A stretch of 64,000 bases of DNA from Cyathus striatus (lineage: Eukaryota; Basidiomycota; Agaricomycetes; Agaricales; Nidulariaceae), in assembly GCA_025738555.1 (NCBI GenBank), contig JAOVFP010000004.1, positions 2,170,001 through 2,234,000 on the forward strand, in the 5' to 3' direction. How positions within the stretch are numbered: position 1 is the first letter of the stretch; the number at the start of each line of letters is the position of its first letter. Both the position numbers and the translations under genes were made by a program. The notes below the pieces were generated by a model. That model was given only the letters and a program-made list of their open reading frames with translations. It ran no database searches and was not told where the DNA came from. This document shows, in pieces, positions 1 to 10,958 of the stretch.

Positions 1-2433
1 TTTAGATTTGTTGAAAGTGCGTAAGTAAGCATATCAGTGAAAGTTAATTGAAAGGTATATCCTGTTTAAATTAATTTTCATGAAAATGTAGCCTAAAGTT
101 ATTGTTAATGATTCCAGTTAAATTCCACTCATCCTTGGAGTAGTACACCCAGAGGGCCGCCTTCCGAGCAATTCACGAAAGTCACTGGGGAGGCATTACG
201 CACTGTGACACTTCCCTGATGTATGCTAATAATAATCTAACTGGTAGTTCGTTTGGGTTCGTCATGTCAGTTAGACACATTCCACCATCACCTGAGTACT
301 TAATTGCAAAGCACTACTCATTTAAATCTGAGAGCGCATTCGAAGGGCTGCACACCGCAATGCAATAACTGCAACACTAAAATTTGAAACATACCATTAC
401 ATTTATAGTAAATTTAATTCTTCGTCTTATTTCAAGTTTGTCTTGGTAGAGCTTGAAGCTCAACAGATATTTCTCTTTTCTTGTAGACCACTTAAGTTGA
501 GAGACAACTGATTATATTACCTATAGAATAGCAAACACTATATCGAAGTAGCAAAAGTCCAGCTCGCCTCAGTTCTCGTAAGTCGAGAGACAACTGAGGA
601 GAGCTGGTGATTTTGTAATCTACTTATATAAAAGAAAAAGAGATTAAAAAAATTAATTTCTAAGTTACACCCGCCAGAGTCTACCAGGTCAATTTGCAAG
701 GTAAGTGTGGCATCCTGCCCAAATGGCACGACACATCAATTGACAATAGCGCACAGAGTACATGACAAGCAACGCTGCACTCCAACGGATATTAATTCTA
801 CAATTCGATTGAATTTTAACCAAATCATTTGATATCGTACAAACAGAGAGTAGGAGAAGCAGTGAGAAAGGAACTCGAAAGGAATGCGAATCCCATTGCA
901 CCGCCCAAGTAGGAATGTATTGCAGTCAACACTTTGATGCCGCAGAAAGAAAATAAGAAAAATGGAGTAAATTATAGAAAGACAATATTTAAAAACGCCG
1001 CGACATCTATAACAATACAGTAAAGATACGAGCAGTGGAAAGAAATGAGGAAGAAAGAACTTACAACACCGTAAGCTCATTGACAAGGTCATGTAATAGT
1101 GAGACTAAGTGAAGCGGTTAGCGCATGACATAATATCAGGGAGGTGTCACACAGCGCGTAATGCCTCCCGAGTCCCCAGTGACTCTCGTGAATTGCTCGG
1201 AAGGCGGCCCCCTGAGTATGCCCAAGCTTAGCAAAATGGCTTCGCTTCTATTCACTGAGTAAAGCCCATAAGTGTTGTGGTTCAGTTACGAACTACACGT
1301 TGGTGTATTCCTGTGAATACAGGAAAGTCAGTAGCTAGAACAATAGAATAGAATTGTACCTATAGTTCTGTTGAACTACCTTAATATAATAAGAGTGTCG
1401 AGTGTGTTGAATCCTCGAAGAGTGAATCAACTTAACTATGCTTAATAAATTTGTTATGTCACGAGCTACTGCCGATTGGACTACGAATGTATTCTGCAAT
1501 TGACAATACCAGGTATACTAGTGAATATGTAGCGAATAGATATCTAACTAGATTATCTATCCTTTCAGGCAACAGGCAAGACTTAGTGCACTAGTACTTA
1601 GCTATAAGTTGAGTCCGGGAAACTTAGGATCACACTGGATTTAGAGGTTGAAAAAGAGATGATTTATTCATGAAACCTCGCAGTTTATACACAATTCTAA
1701 TACTATGATAACTAGAACATTCTACACGTAGTTTGGTACTTATTGCGCATACTACTATCGTGAAGTATCTTCTACTGTATTCTACTAACTTCTCAGAGCT
1801 CTCAGACATACACCAAACAATATTCAATTGAGCAACACAGCTGCAGATTGATAATACAAACAGAGACAAAATAAGAAGTGAGATAGAATGAAAAAGAAAG
1901 AGAAAAGGCAAAAAAACATGTTAACAGCTCTAAGTTAGATAGTTGAATATTACTATAACAACAAGCTACAACATACTCTAATCTACAAACATTTTGTTGA
2001 CAATGAACATGGTGTGAAATCTCAACAGTGCAAAAGGCCAAAAAATTGTCGAAACAAGGACCACACATGTATGGATCACAAGGCAATTCATGAGGACAAC
2101 TACATACATAAACCAAACATAAATTACTTAAGTACAGTTGACTTGTGGAGTGGCTCTATCGCCAGTTAAGTCCTGATGCATATCTCATAAAGTGTTCTGA
2201 GACATACAATATAATGAAAAATACTACTGAACATGATGATGCAAATTAAAAAATACTTAAAAAGAAACTCTTATCTTCATTGTCTTCAAAGATGTGGCGG
2301 AGAAAGTTGGGATATGGGAATGACCGATATTTCGAACTCGTTTAAACTCCGGTTGATGGGAGGTGTTCACTCTGCAAAATTTGGTTTTTCATCACCCTAC
2401 ATAACCCTACTACCTTAAAAGGTAGCGGGAATA
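1..2433 (-). mobile_element. Helentron-like element, H2 subfamily, cut by the window edge
   Basis: The right end (2340-2433, minus-strand 5' end) nearly matches the ends at 54524 and 56105: the near-palindrome of CTACCTT and AAGGTAG followed by GCGGGAAT, then a shared 90-bp subterminal stretch. Bases 1-130 resemble the subterminal 3' part of the same family at 54767-54880. The element is therefore probably a full minus-strand copy lacking its last ~90 bp, enlarged by the inverted-repeat insertion at 141-1220. Its interior is too diverged for a confident end-to-end alignment. No transposase or helicase coding sequence is visible. It sits in the spacer left of DUF6533 copy A. Confidence 0.6.
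141..1220. mobile_element. 1.08-kb inverted-repeat (MITE-like) element
   Basis: Arms of about 88 bp at 141-228 and 1129-1220 are inverted copies of each other. The shared core includes GGGCCGCCTTCCGAGCAATT and the segment around AGGCATTACGC. The interior is AT-rich and has no convincing coding potential; the short reading frames in it are low-complexity. It lies inside the truncated H2-type element. No clean target-site duplication could be read, so exact ends and superfamily are open. Confidence 0.65.
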
Positions 2434-2775
2434 TTAATCACAGAAGGAGATGCAGAGATGCATACTTAATAACGACCACCAGGATTAGCTGTTCTTCAAA
2501 TCGCACGTGTGAGTAATTATGATATTCTTTGTTATATCACCGTTCTTATAGGCTTTGGAAGCTGTTGAATTATCATCCTTCGGCCTGTGTACTATTACAG
2601 TGATCGCAAAAAAATTTGTACAACTATTCTTGTACTATACCTCAGGCCTCAGGCTCTAAGTTAAAAAGAAAATAGCTTTGCATCAATATAAACTATGACA
2701 TGGGTAAGGTATGCTAATTCTGTATTCTATCCGATTAAGAGACGACAGACTAAGATATATGGATACTTGTTATAC

Positions 2776-4439
2776 TATGGAAAGCCTAACGACCACGCTC
2801 AAACGCATCAAATATAATTGAGCTCCGGTGTCTGGCACCACGGCTTCTCGGTTAGATATTATAATATCGGTTTCAGAATTTCACCTAAGCGAGATTGAGC
2901 GCTTACTAACTGAAGCATGGTCGTCCGGTAACTACTTATGTGTTCTTAAGTAATTATTTAATTTGTTACAGTGAAATAGAATAATATGTCTATATGAGCT
3001 CGGATGCAAGTATTTGTGTACTAGATGAACCGATGATGCAAGCAATACTACGCGGCGCTTATATTAAGTAAACCGAATCTCAGCCATTTTGCCGTTAAAT
3101 CCAATTTTATTCAAGTGTAACGTTAAGCATTGCTGAACTTTTGTTTAAGCTCTTCTTTTATTGTTCTATGCTACTGTTATATATTTAGCACTGAATAAGA
3201 ATTATGAAAGGGTCGTTGAGATGTTTTAGAGATGCTATCTCTTGGTTATCTCAGGTATAAAATACACTCATCCAAGTTGTAAGAAGATTATTAGAGTGAC
3301 GGAGCATAAATAACAGCAGAGAAATTGTTTTAATGACAAAAGGAATGAAGCTGGATATAAGTCAAACAACATGCCGTGCGCGATGCTTAGAAAAGCATGG
3401 GAATTAAAAGGGGATATTTCCGAAGCCTCATAAATTCGTCGAAACGGTCATTATAAAAGAGATATCTGTGGTGGTAAGATATATCAATGCGTAAAATATA
3501 GCGGCATATCAATTCGTAGACCGGACACATTTTTATAGGGAGTTATTTTACAGGGCTTTGCATTAGAAGCTGCTGCGCTGATTTCTCTGAATTTGTTTGA
3601 TGTATTTTCTATAAACACATAACGACCGTGTCACTTAATTCAACGCATACCGCATAGAGAAGTCCGGAAACGAGCGAATAGTAATACTTAATAGGATAGT
3701 TGAAATGTGTCACTCGAGAAGCTGACAAGATATCGTTGAAGTTGTCCGGCACTACTGTGAAGAACCCCTAGAGTATGTAATCAAAGTACAAGATATATAA
3801 GTATACTTACAAAAAGTCACTTTTATCGTTGAATACAACGCCTGAGGTGTACAGAATATGGTACGGCTATTATATAAGTAATGTAAATCATGAGTTCGAG
3901 AGTCCGCTACTTCTAGAGTCAGAGTGGAGTAAGCAAATGATAAGTAGTAGGCGGTGAAGTGTATAGCACTGTTGTACAGTGTACAGTATCTGTAAATACT
4001 GTACATGTCAGGATTATGGAGTAAGAAAGCAAGATAGACATAGTACGTATGAAATAATTACCTGGTCGTCAATTATGTATGTATGTCAAAGGTAGCTTAC
4101 TGAAGTGAATTTGTAGTCGGATCGGGTGCGTGGGTTCACATAATATGAGTGCTACATAGTATCGCTTATATGGTCTGCTGATGGCTCATCTAGTCTTCAT
4201 TGGACAAATACTTATATTGGAGCTCATAGAGGTATATTATTCTATCTTAACGAACTAAATAATTACATGAGCGCACATTGTAGTTACCGGACGACCATGC
4301 TTCAGTCAATAAGTGCTCAGTCTCGCTTAAGTGAAATTCTGAAACCGATATTATAATATCTAACCGAGAAGCCGTGGTGCCGGACACCGGAACTCAATTA
4401 TATTTGATGCGTTTGAGCGTGGTCGTTAGACTTTCCATA
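2776..4439. mobile_element. 1.66-kb long-TIR non-autonomous transposon with TSD
   Basis: Inverted arms of about 165 bp (2776-2940 and 4275-4439) begin TATGGAAAG and contain CTAACGACCACGCTCAAACG. A perfect 6-bp duplication TTATAC flanks the element (2770-2775 and 4440-4445). The paralogous spacers at about 13300 and 25070 lack the insertion and run straight through the site, which acts as an empty-site control. No transposase frame is present. Long TIRs could suggest a Mutator-like derivative, but a 6-bp duplication is short for that group, so no superfamily is assigned. Confidence 0.85.
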
Positions 4440-4445
4440 TTATAC

Positions 4446-5067
4446 AGCATTATAAGTATAGTTCATAGTTTCCATCCACAAACTGGCTATGTTGGTCAAT
4501 CAAATAAAGAAATGAGTGATTATGGATAGCATCTTGTATGAATGATCGTGATATTTCACTCCATCTCATTTCTCTGACATACATCTATGTACCACTTGAA
4601 TTCTTCCCGCTACGATTTGGACCACTTGTGGTGACTCGACACATGCAACTTAAAGAGCCCACTCTTCCGGTGCCGGAGTACCTTCTTGCTCCATATCAAT
4701 GATACATTGCTTACATTTCCAGTTTCATAATGATATTAATCTGGGATAATAATAGGGTACACTGTCTCTGTAAGGTGCTTATAACCACTAGAATGGACTA
4801 CAACATTAGACAAGATTCATTCCCCCTCCTTAGCCAATTACAGTATTGTTCAGACACACACCCTGCCCCAATGACTTCTCTAGGAAACATCATTCCAATC
4901 TTTACCAACGCCGCAAAAAACAAAACATTTTAGTATGACCCAATGATAAATATCAGTTTATATTCATTCACTCATAATGTATCATTTCCAAACATCTTAG
5001 TATGCACATAGTAAGCACGTATGACAAACGAGTCCATCTTGCAAGCTCAACATTCATTGCCATTCAG
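4446..5067 (+). other. 5' region of DUF6533 copy A, first exon unresolved
   Basis: This is conserved spacer shared by all units. The first coding exon(s) of the DUF6533 gene must lie here. A 10-nt mini-exon ending just before the GTAAGC donor near 5010 is possible because it restores phase, but no start codon can be fixed. The AATAATAGGGTACACTG segment near 4747 recurs in every unit and may belong to a 5' exon or promoter. Nothing else recognisable. Confidence 0.4.
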
Positions 5068-6409
5068 CAGCCATCCTTACTCTCTGGGTACATTATTTCT
5101 TTTACACTGTATCATGATATCATTCGCGTATTCAACATATGATATAGGTGTTCGAGCATCTTATTGTAACAGATTTAGAAGTAACTTACATCTGGATGTC
5201 GCGTTGGAACGTGATAAAAATGCTTTATATCTTCGTGGGATATTTCACATACATTGATGTTATCTTAAACCTAGCAACCGGTACGTTACATGTTACCTAT
5301 GAAATGGATTAGAAATAATTGTTAAATTTCATTACAGGTTTTATGCCATTTTCAGATTTCACATGTAAAACCATATATCAAGCAATTATTTGTAAGTGAT
5401 TACCTACATAGAGGATTAAAGTACGACTGAACATTGCATACTACTATTCTTAGGGCTCATGATGATTGGAATTGCAGCTTCCGACTGTAAGTGCCACGAG
5501 CCGGTTGCAACTCTCCTATGTCAGAGCAGTATTCATTATTTTTGGTTGAAGTGATATTAAATTTGCGCGTTTGGGCTGTCTGGAGGAAGACAAGGACAAT
5601 GGCCATAATATTGATTATTTTGAACATTGGCTTTTTAACGCCAGTAGGGGTTACTTTGGGACTGTTTTCAAACTCCCTGGAATGTGCGTGAACAAATTTA
5701 AGGACTCTGCTACCAAGTATCGATGGCCCTAACTGTTACAATGGCTTAAGTTGTCACCTCTTTCGAGGGGTGCATGGCGGTTTTCGGAATAAATGTGTTA
5801 CCGTTGGCAGCCTGGAGTGTGCTGTTGGCTTACCAATTAGGTCAGATCTTGATCATTGACTATTATCTAGAAGTGTAGACTGATATGCAAGCTATTTAGT
5901 AATATTGTCGTTGATGTTACCAGCTGCTTTCACAGCCTGTGCGTTGCATACTTCTTTTGAATACCAAGTAGTAAATTAGCCACTGACAATTCCAGCAGTC
6001 AAGCTAGGAGGTAGGTCAAATATGACTAACATTGTAATAAGAGACGGTAATTTCTCTCATAAATTAACCGTTTCTATTCAGGACTTACCTAGCTGTACAG
6101 GCATAATATATTACATTTATCTAATCCGTAAGACTCCTAAACATCCGGGATCTAAAGCAATAGCTGAACATGCAAACTAGTGGTATCATTGATAAATCTA
6201 GTGATTATACTGCTTCCGCCTATATACTTTACTATGCTAGCGGTGTATGTTATACACTCTTATGTTCGGTAGAATTTGACTAATAGCTTTATTATTTAAA
6301 TTTTAGATATGCGAGGGTTGCCTATGCCGCTCTTTCTTGCCGGGTCGTTTTGCATATACGGGAACAAGCCTCAAGCGATTCTCAAGTTCATACGATCTCA
6401 GGTGTATAG
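5068..6409 (+). CDS. DUF6533-type integral membrane protein, copy A (N-terminus unresolved)
   Basis: Ten exons read in phase: 5068-5087, 5148-5280, 5338-5391, 5454-5486, 5552-5683, 5751-5872, 6004-6046, 6101-6127, 6202-6244 and 6307-6409 (TAG). The product is a ~245-residue multi-span membrane protein. Family hallmarks seen are VFEHLIVTDLEVTYIW after the first helix, a loop with FTCKTIYQAII, LRVWAVWRKTRTMAIIL, IRDGIIYYIYLI, and the terminal ALSCRVVLHIREQA. Function of the family is unknown in my knowledge; the proteins are typically 6-7 TM. Exon 4 seems to use a later acceptor than its paralogs (nine residues lost), and the exon 6/7 splice sites are shifted in compensation, so phase is kept. 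The 3' end faces Z1. Confidence 0.75.
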
Positions 6410-7577
6410 TTGACGCGCAGGCAGGCAACGACCTGTCTGTAGAATATCCCACTCCCGGGTACTATTATAGCTGTCATTCCTGAAAATAAGACAGCGTCGT
6501 CGTCGATTATTATATGTTCTTCAAGTTTGTCAAATATCTAGTATAAAAATGAATGTTATTACATAAGGCTGGGAGAACAATGATATATATTTTGCCCAAA
6601 TTATGCCGCAACTCATGAGCTACCATATGCCACTGGTCTAATTTTTCAGAAAATACTGATGTTCCTATCAGCTTTATCCGATAGAGTAATTCAACGCTGT
6701 GCGCTCACCTGTACCCACCGGCAGTCTTCCGCACAACTTAGTATCACTATCTTATCTCCATATTTTAGAGTCTTGGACAAGTCCGTACCCCTACCAGCCC
6801 TGGTTTCGTCGTTAGTGGTATTACCCGGCTCTCCACTGCATAGCCTTATGCAGATGCCGAGTTTCGTCGTTGTTGGCACTACATAGTACCTCCACTGCCC
6901 AACTTTAGAAACCTTAAGAAACCTACTTTACACGATTCACTAACATTCGATTGCAAATACCATAAATTCATAGTGTTATGCGGCTATGATGGTGGTCGAC
7001 ACTGGAAGTAGCTGTATCACAATATCTACGAGTTTATGATTCAGAATGGTGGTATTGAAGTTCAGACAGAGCAGATTGTGCTGGACTGCCGGTGTTATCA
7101 TCTTGTTGTTTTTGCGTCAGAATTAAACGATAGACGTCCTGGCGAGGTCGAGTTCAAGTGTTTAGAAGGGATTGTAAAGGATTCAAATTCCAAGCACAAC
7201 TTTTATGTAAAAACCGTAACGCGTTGTTGACGCATTGATGTGTCATATCACGAGAAAGTACAGTTGTGACATCTCCCTGTCACTCCGAGACCTCCAGCAC
7301 GTTGAACAATGAATTGACGATGAACTGCATTGAACGCTGATAACGTTAAAATGTCTCCCCTCCACCATCTGAACATCACGCCCATGAAACGTCTACGACA
7401 TTTTGTAGCAGATGGAAAGTAGTACGCTGATACACATCCACCACAATTCTCGCTAACAAAATCAGTGAAAGATCGTGCAAACTATGATTCTGAATAATCA
7501 TGAAACTACATTAAAAGCAAACAGTAAATTGTGGGTAAAAGCGAATAAAGCATGTTCTACCAAACACAACATATTCT
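6410..7577. other. Convergent spacer between copy A and Z1
   Basis: This segment holds DUF6533-tail-like sequence around 6640-6890 that also recurs at 21240, 39120 and 46900, and a TAACGCGTTGTTGACGC motif near 7217. Open frames here are short and not family-like. I see no gene. Confidence 0.4.
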
Positions 7578-9056
7578 TCACTGGAACGCACCCTCCTCTG
7601 GAACCTTAAGCACAACCTTGCCAATCGTCTCTCCAGCTTCCATGACTACAACTAAGCCGTCAGCACATAGAAAAGAGAGGAGGAAAGGGGAAAGAATGTA
7701 CGCGTATGAGCATCCCTCACACCCTGTACAGTAAGCTTCAACGTCTACGTCGTAATACTCTTCAACGTGCCCTCATCAAGCAACCTCGCCATATCCAGCA
7801 ACGCCTTCCCCTGATACTCCATCTCCCACTTCAACGCCATCCTCGTAAACATGAATCCCCATTGTAAAGAAAAACCCTTCTTCTGTCCTGCACCGAGGTC
7901 ATTGCAGCTCCCCGGTGTACCTTGTACAGCCAATCCGATATGTCCCCATGGTGCGATGATGTCAATTGCTTGGTCTAGGACGAATTTTGTGAGGTTCGTG
8001 ACTCATACTAGGATGTATTTGGTTGGTTCGCCGAGGTTGAGCGCTTTGATTTGGGGTTTGAGAGGTTCACGGTGGTTGATGGTGTGTGTTTCGCCTAGAG
8101 CTTTTACGTGGTTGATGCTAAACCCCTCATCAGCTCCTCTTCTCAAAGAATAGAAAAAACAAAGACGAACCTGACATCTCGACTTGCAGTAGCAGTGATA
8201 TTCTTCACCCCCTTCGCCTTAGCAAGCTGAATACCCACACTCCCCACTTTGCCCGCATAATTGATAACCAACAACGCGCCCTGCTCATTATCTACTCCAG
8301 TCTGATCCCATCACCCCCAAGCAATGAGACCTACAAGCGGCACCACTGTGGAGGAAGATACTAGCTTGGGGGTATCTTCTCGACAAAGAATATGCGAGTG
8401 GAACGACGTCCGTCATTCCTCCAGTTCTAGTGAGGCACGATACGAGTTGAAACGGGGGGTAACGAAAACCTGGATTCAATGAGTGTACGTACGACAGTTT
8501 AAGTAGCTAACGAATGCAGTATGTATGAGTAAGCGACAGAAAGAATGAAATGAGGTACGGTAATGAAAAACACGAGATTCACATCGCAGGCAAACTGCAT
8601 GCTCTACAACCGCAGCCACATCTTCAAAGGAAAGCGTCATAGGTATAGGAGCGACGACGCGGTAGTCGATCACGACGTACTCCACATTCGAGTGCGTGGG
8701 TATTGTAGATCCCAAAAGCCAAGCTTCTTCTCTGGTGGAAAACGCATAGGGGATACTTGAGAACCGAGCGAGGAAACGATGCCGGCGAGTAGAACCCAGT
8801 CTAACCCGAGTATTGAGCCTGCAGGGAGTTGGCCTCCTGCTTATTTCCCTGCGCTGTATCGCATTGCGAGTTAGTGAGTACGTGATAGGAGGGGGGGAGG
8901 AAGGAGAGTACAAACTAGATTTTGGCTTCGATGGGGTTGACGGAGACGGCTTGGACGTTCACGAGGATGTCAGTTGGCCCGAGCTCGGGGAGGGGGACTT
9001 CAGCGGCTACGAGCCGGTCGAAGCCCATAGATTCCTGCGATGTTGATGGCTTTCAT
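7578..9056 (-). pseudogene. MDR dehydrogenase/quinone reductase copy Z1, broken
   Basis: This is a relative of the intact Z7 gene. The start ATG is at 9056, and the last exon ends in the conserved tail VLKVPEEGAFQ with its stop at 7578. Two lesions are clear: an extra base near codon 12 (CTTCGACC against CTCGACC in Z7) gives a stop six codons later, and a 264-bp foreign segment (8345-8608) interrupts the exon coding the substrate-side domain. NAD(P)-binding and C-terminal parts remain recognisable but no full product is possible. Copy A faces it from the left and relic W1 lies to the right. Confidence 0.85.
8345..8608. mobile_element. 264-bp insertion in Z1 exon 2, ACC duplication
   Basis: Compared with all other MDR copies, the sequence jumps from GCGGCACC (ending 8344) to foreign DNA and resumes at ACCGCAGCC (8609). 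ACC is present on both sides, a possible 3-bp target duplication. No terminal inverted repeat or coding sequence is apparent, so the identity is unknown. Confidence 0.6.
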
Positions 9057-9715
9057 TGTCACTGGTACAATGATAATGTTCTGTCGCCATGTGAGTTACA
9101 CCTCAAAGAAAGCGAAGAGGGGGAAGGACATACGGAGCGCGTGTGTTAATTGAGTGCGAGCAGGTGAGAAAGTTACGAAGTCGAGAATAAAATATTGAAG
9201 GTGAGGTTGTTGGGTTTAGATCAGGAGAGGCGAAGCTATTTGTCGAAGCAGATAAATGCGGAAATATGAAGGACAGTGGATTATTTACAGCCAGCAAAGA
9301 CGTGTTGTGCTTCTCACCTCCGCAGCATTGCAGCACCACACAGAACCACGATGACATGTCCTATTCCGTCCCACCACCTTCTCCATACCAAGTATGGGCC
9401 ACGCCGTCCGTCTGAGGAGCAAAACCCGTTAACCGGAATGGTGGACTGCAGATGGCTCCCTTCATACGAGCTTGCGTAATTCATAAAAGCACTGCAAAAT
9501 CCTAAAGCTTGATGGACGAACGAGAGAAAAGGGTACGACGGTGGATACTTGATCAGTGAGTTAGACGACCAGGGAAGCCGAAGAATCCTAGAGAAGAATT
9601 GTCGGTCGGCAGCCGCGTTACGCATTGTTGATGCGTGTGTGTGATATTGTGACCCTGTGCCAAATCATTACATAACGTAGCATACGTATGTCGTATTTCA
9701 CTCTCCCCCTCTCTT
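9057..9715. other. Upstream region of Z1
   Basis: This is the likely promoter side of the MDR copy, conserved across units (compare 17049-17842). It contains the recurring CGCGTTACGCATTGTTGA motif near 9613. No gene is seen. Confidence 0.4.
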
Positions 9716-10140
9716 CTCCCTGATACTCCAGCTTCCAGTTCAATGCCAGAGTCCTGGTAAAATTAAATCTCTAAGCATCAAAGCCATTGAAGCCATGTAC
9801 CGCAAGTCCGATAAGTACCCATGTCGCGACGACAACGATTGTTCAACATTCCAAGACTGATTATGTCGGGTTGGTGAAAAAAGATGTATTTGATCGATTC
9901 ACCTATGTTTAACTTTTCGAGTTGGGGTTTGATGTTTCCCGGAGGAATATGGTGTGCGTTGTACCTAGGACTTTTTCATGGTTGATAGTAACCTTCCATA
10001 TCATAAGCATAGAAAAAAAATACAGACTTACTTCACCAGAAGCGGTAGCAACTGCCAAAAAGGTACACATCACCCCTTCGTCCTCTCGAGCTGTATCTCC
10101 ACACTTCACACCTTCCCATGATCAAGCCGTTATTCAAGAA
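9716..10140 (-). pseudogene. 5'-truncated MDR relic W1
   Basis: Minus-strand fragments align with the cofactor-binding half of the MDR family. A GVMCTFLAVATASGEV stretch (about 10033-10085) matches the region just after the glycine-rich loop, and VLGTTHTI (about 9960) matches KALGATHTI. Further left, a frame-broken IGLAVHG-like run corresponds to the segment after the APWGHIGLAVQG motif. The first half of the gene is missing and the rest has frameshifts. The same relic recurs to the right of Z2-Z6. Confidence 0.7.
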
Positions 10141-10958
10141 TATGCCGATTCTAAGGAGTGGTGTCCTAGCATTAACTTCTCGACTCAATATAATGCTTTC
10201 TGATACTAATACTTATTTATGAAGCATGTATTCATTACAAGGTTAAATATAACAACATGCATGATTACGTCCTGCTAGTTAAAGGTCACCGGTCATCGAT
10301 CTGTCATAGAGAATAATTTTGATGGATCACTCATAGAAGAAGACGCACGGAGATGCATACTTAACAGCAACCACCAGGATTAGCTGTTCTTCAAATCGCG
10401 CGCGTGAGTAATTATGATATTCCTTATGATATCACCATTCCTACAGACTTTGGAAGCTGTTAAAAAATCTTCCTTCAGCCTGTGTACTATGTTGAATTAT
10501 ACAAATGCCCTCGAGTTCCGTGTCCGCACCGTCCTGCTTTCCGTTAGACCGTGCGCGCTCGTATTCACTTAGCAGCCACCAAGGTCATATGGTCATTGCG
10601 CGGTAAGATATTATACTGTATATATAATATATCATTTCTGTTTCACTATGCCGCCCTTTACTTTGTACTAATACTTACTCGTGTTACACTGCTACTGCAC
10701 TGTACAGTGTGCTCTTGGCCACAAGATTTCCCTCTTATGTAGCTTACTCCTTTCTCTCGGAGTAAAAGACTCATTGCATATATATACCTTGTACTTTAGC
10801 TAGTACACCTCAGCCGTTGTTTACGACGCTGAGGTGAGTTCTCTTACTTGTACATAATGTAACATCTACTTACAATTACCTAGTGAATCACTCTAGGTAC
10901 TTATTTAATATATCAGCCATTGTTTACGACACTGAGTGAATCACTCTAGGTTTTCTAC

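Noticed and set aside
8476..8913. 145-residue minus-strand open frame over Z1
   Set aside because: It runs through the foreign insertion and out-of-frame MDR sequence; no family features.
9721..10200. Independent unknown gene right of each MDR copy
   Set aside because: Frame fragments match the cofactor half of the MDR gene in order, so these are truncated paralog relics.
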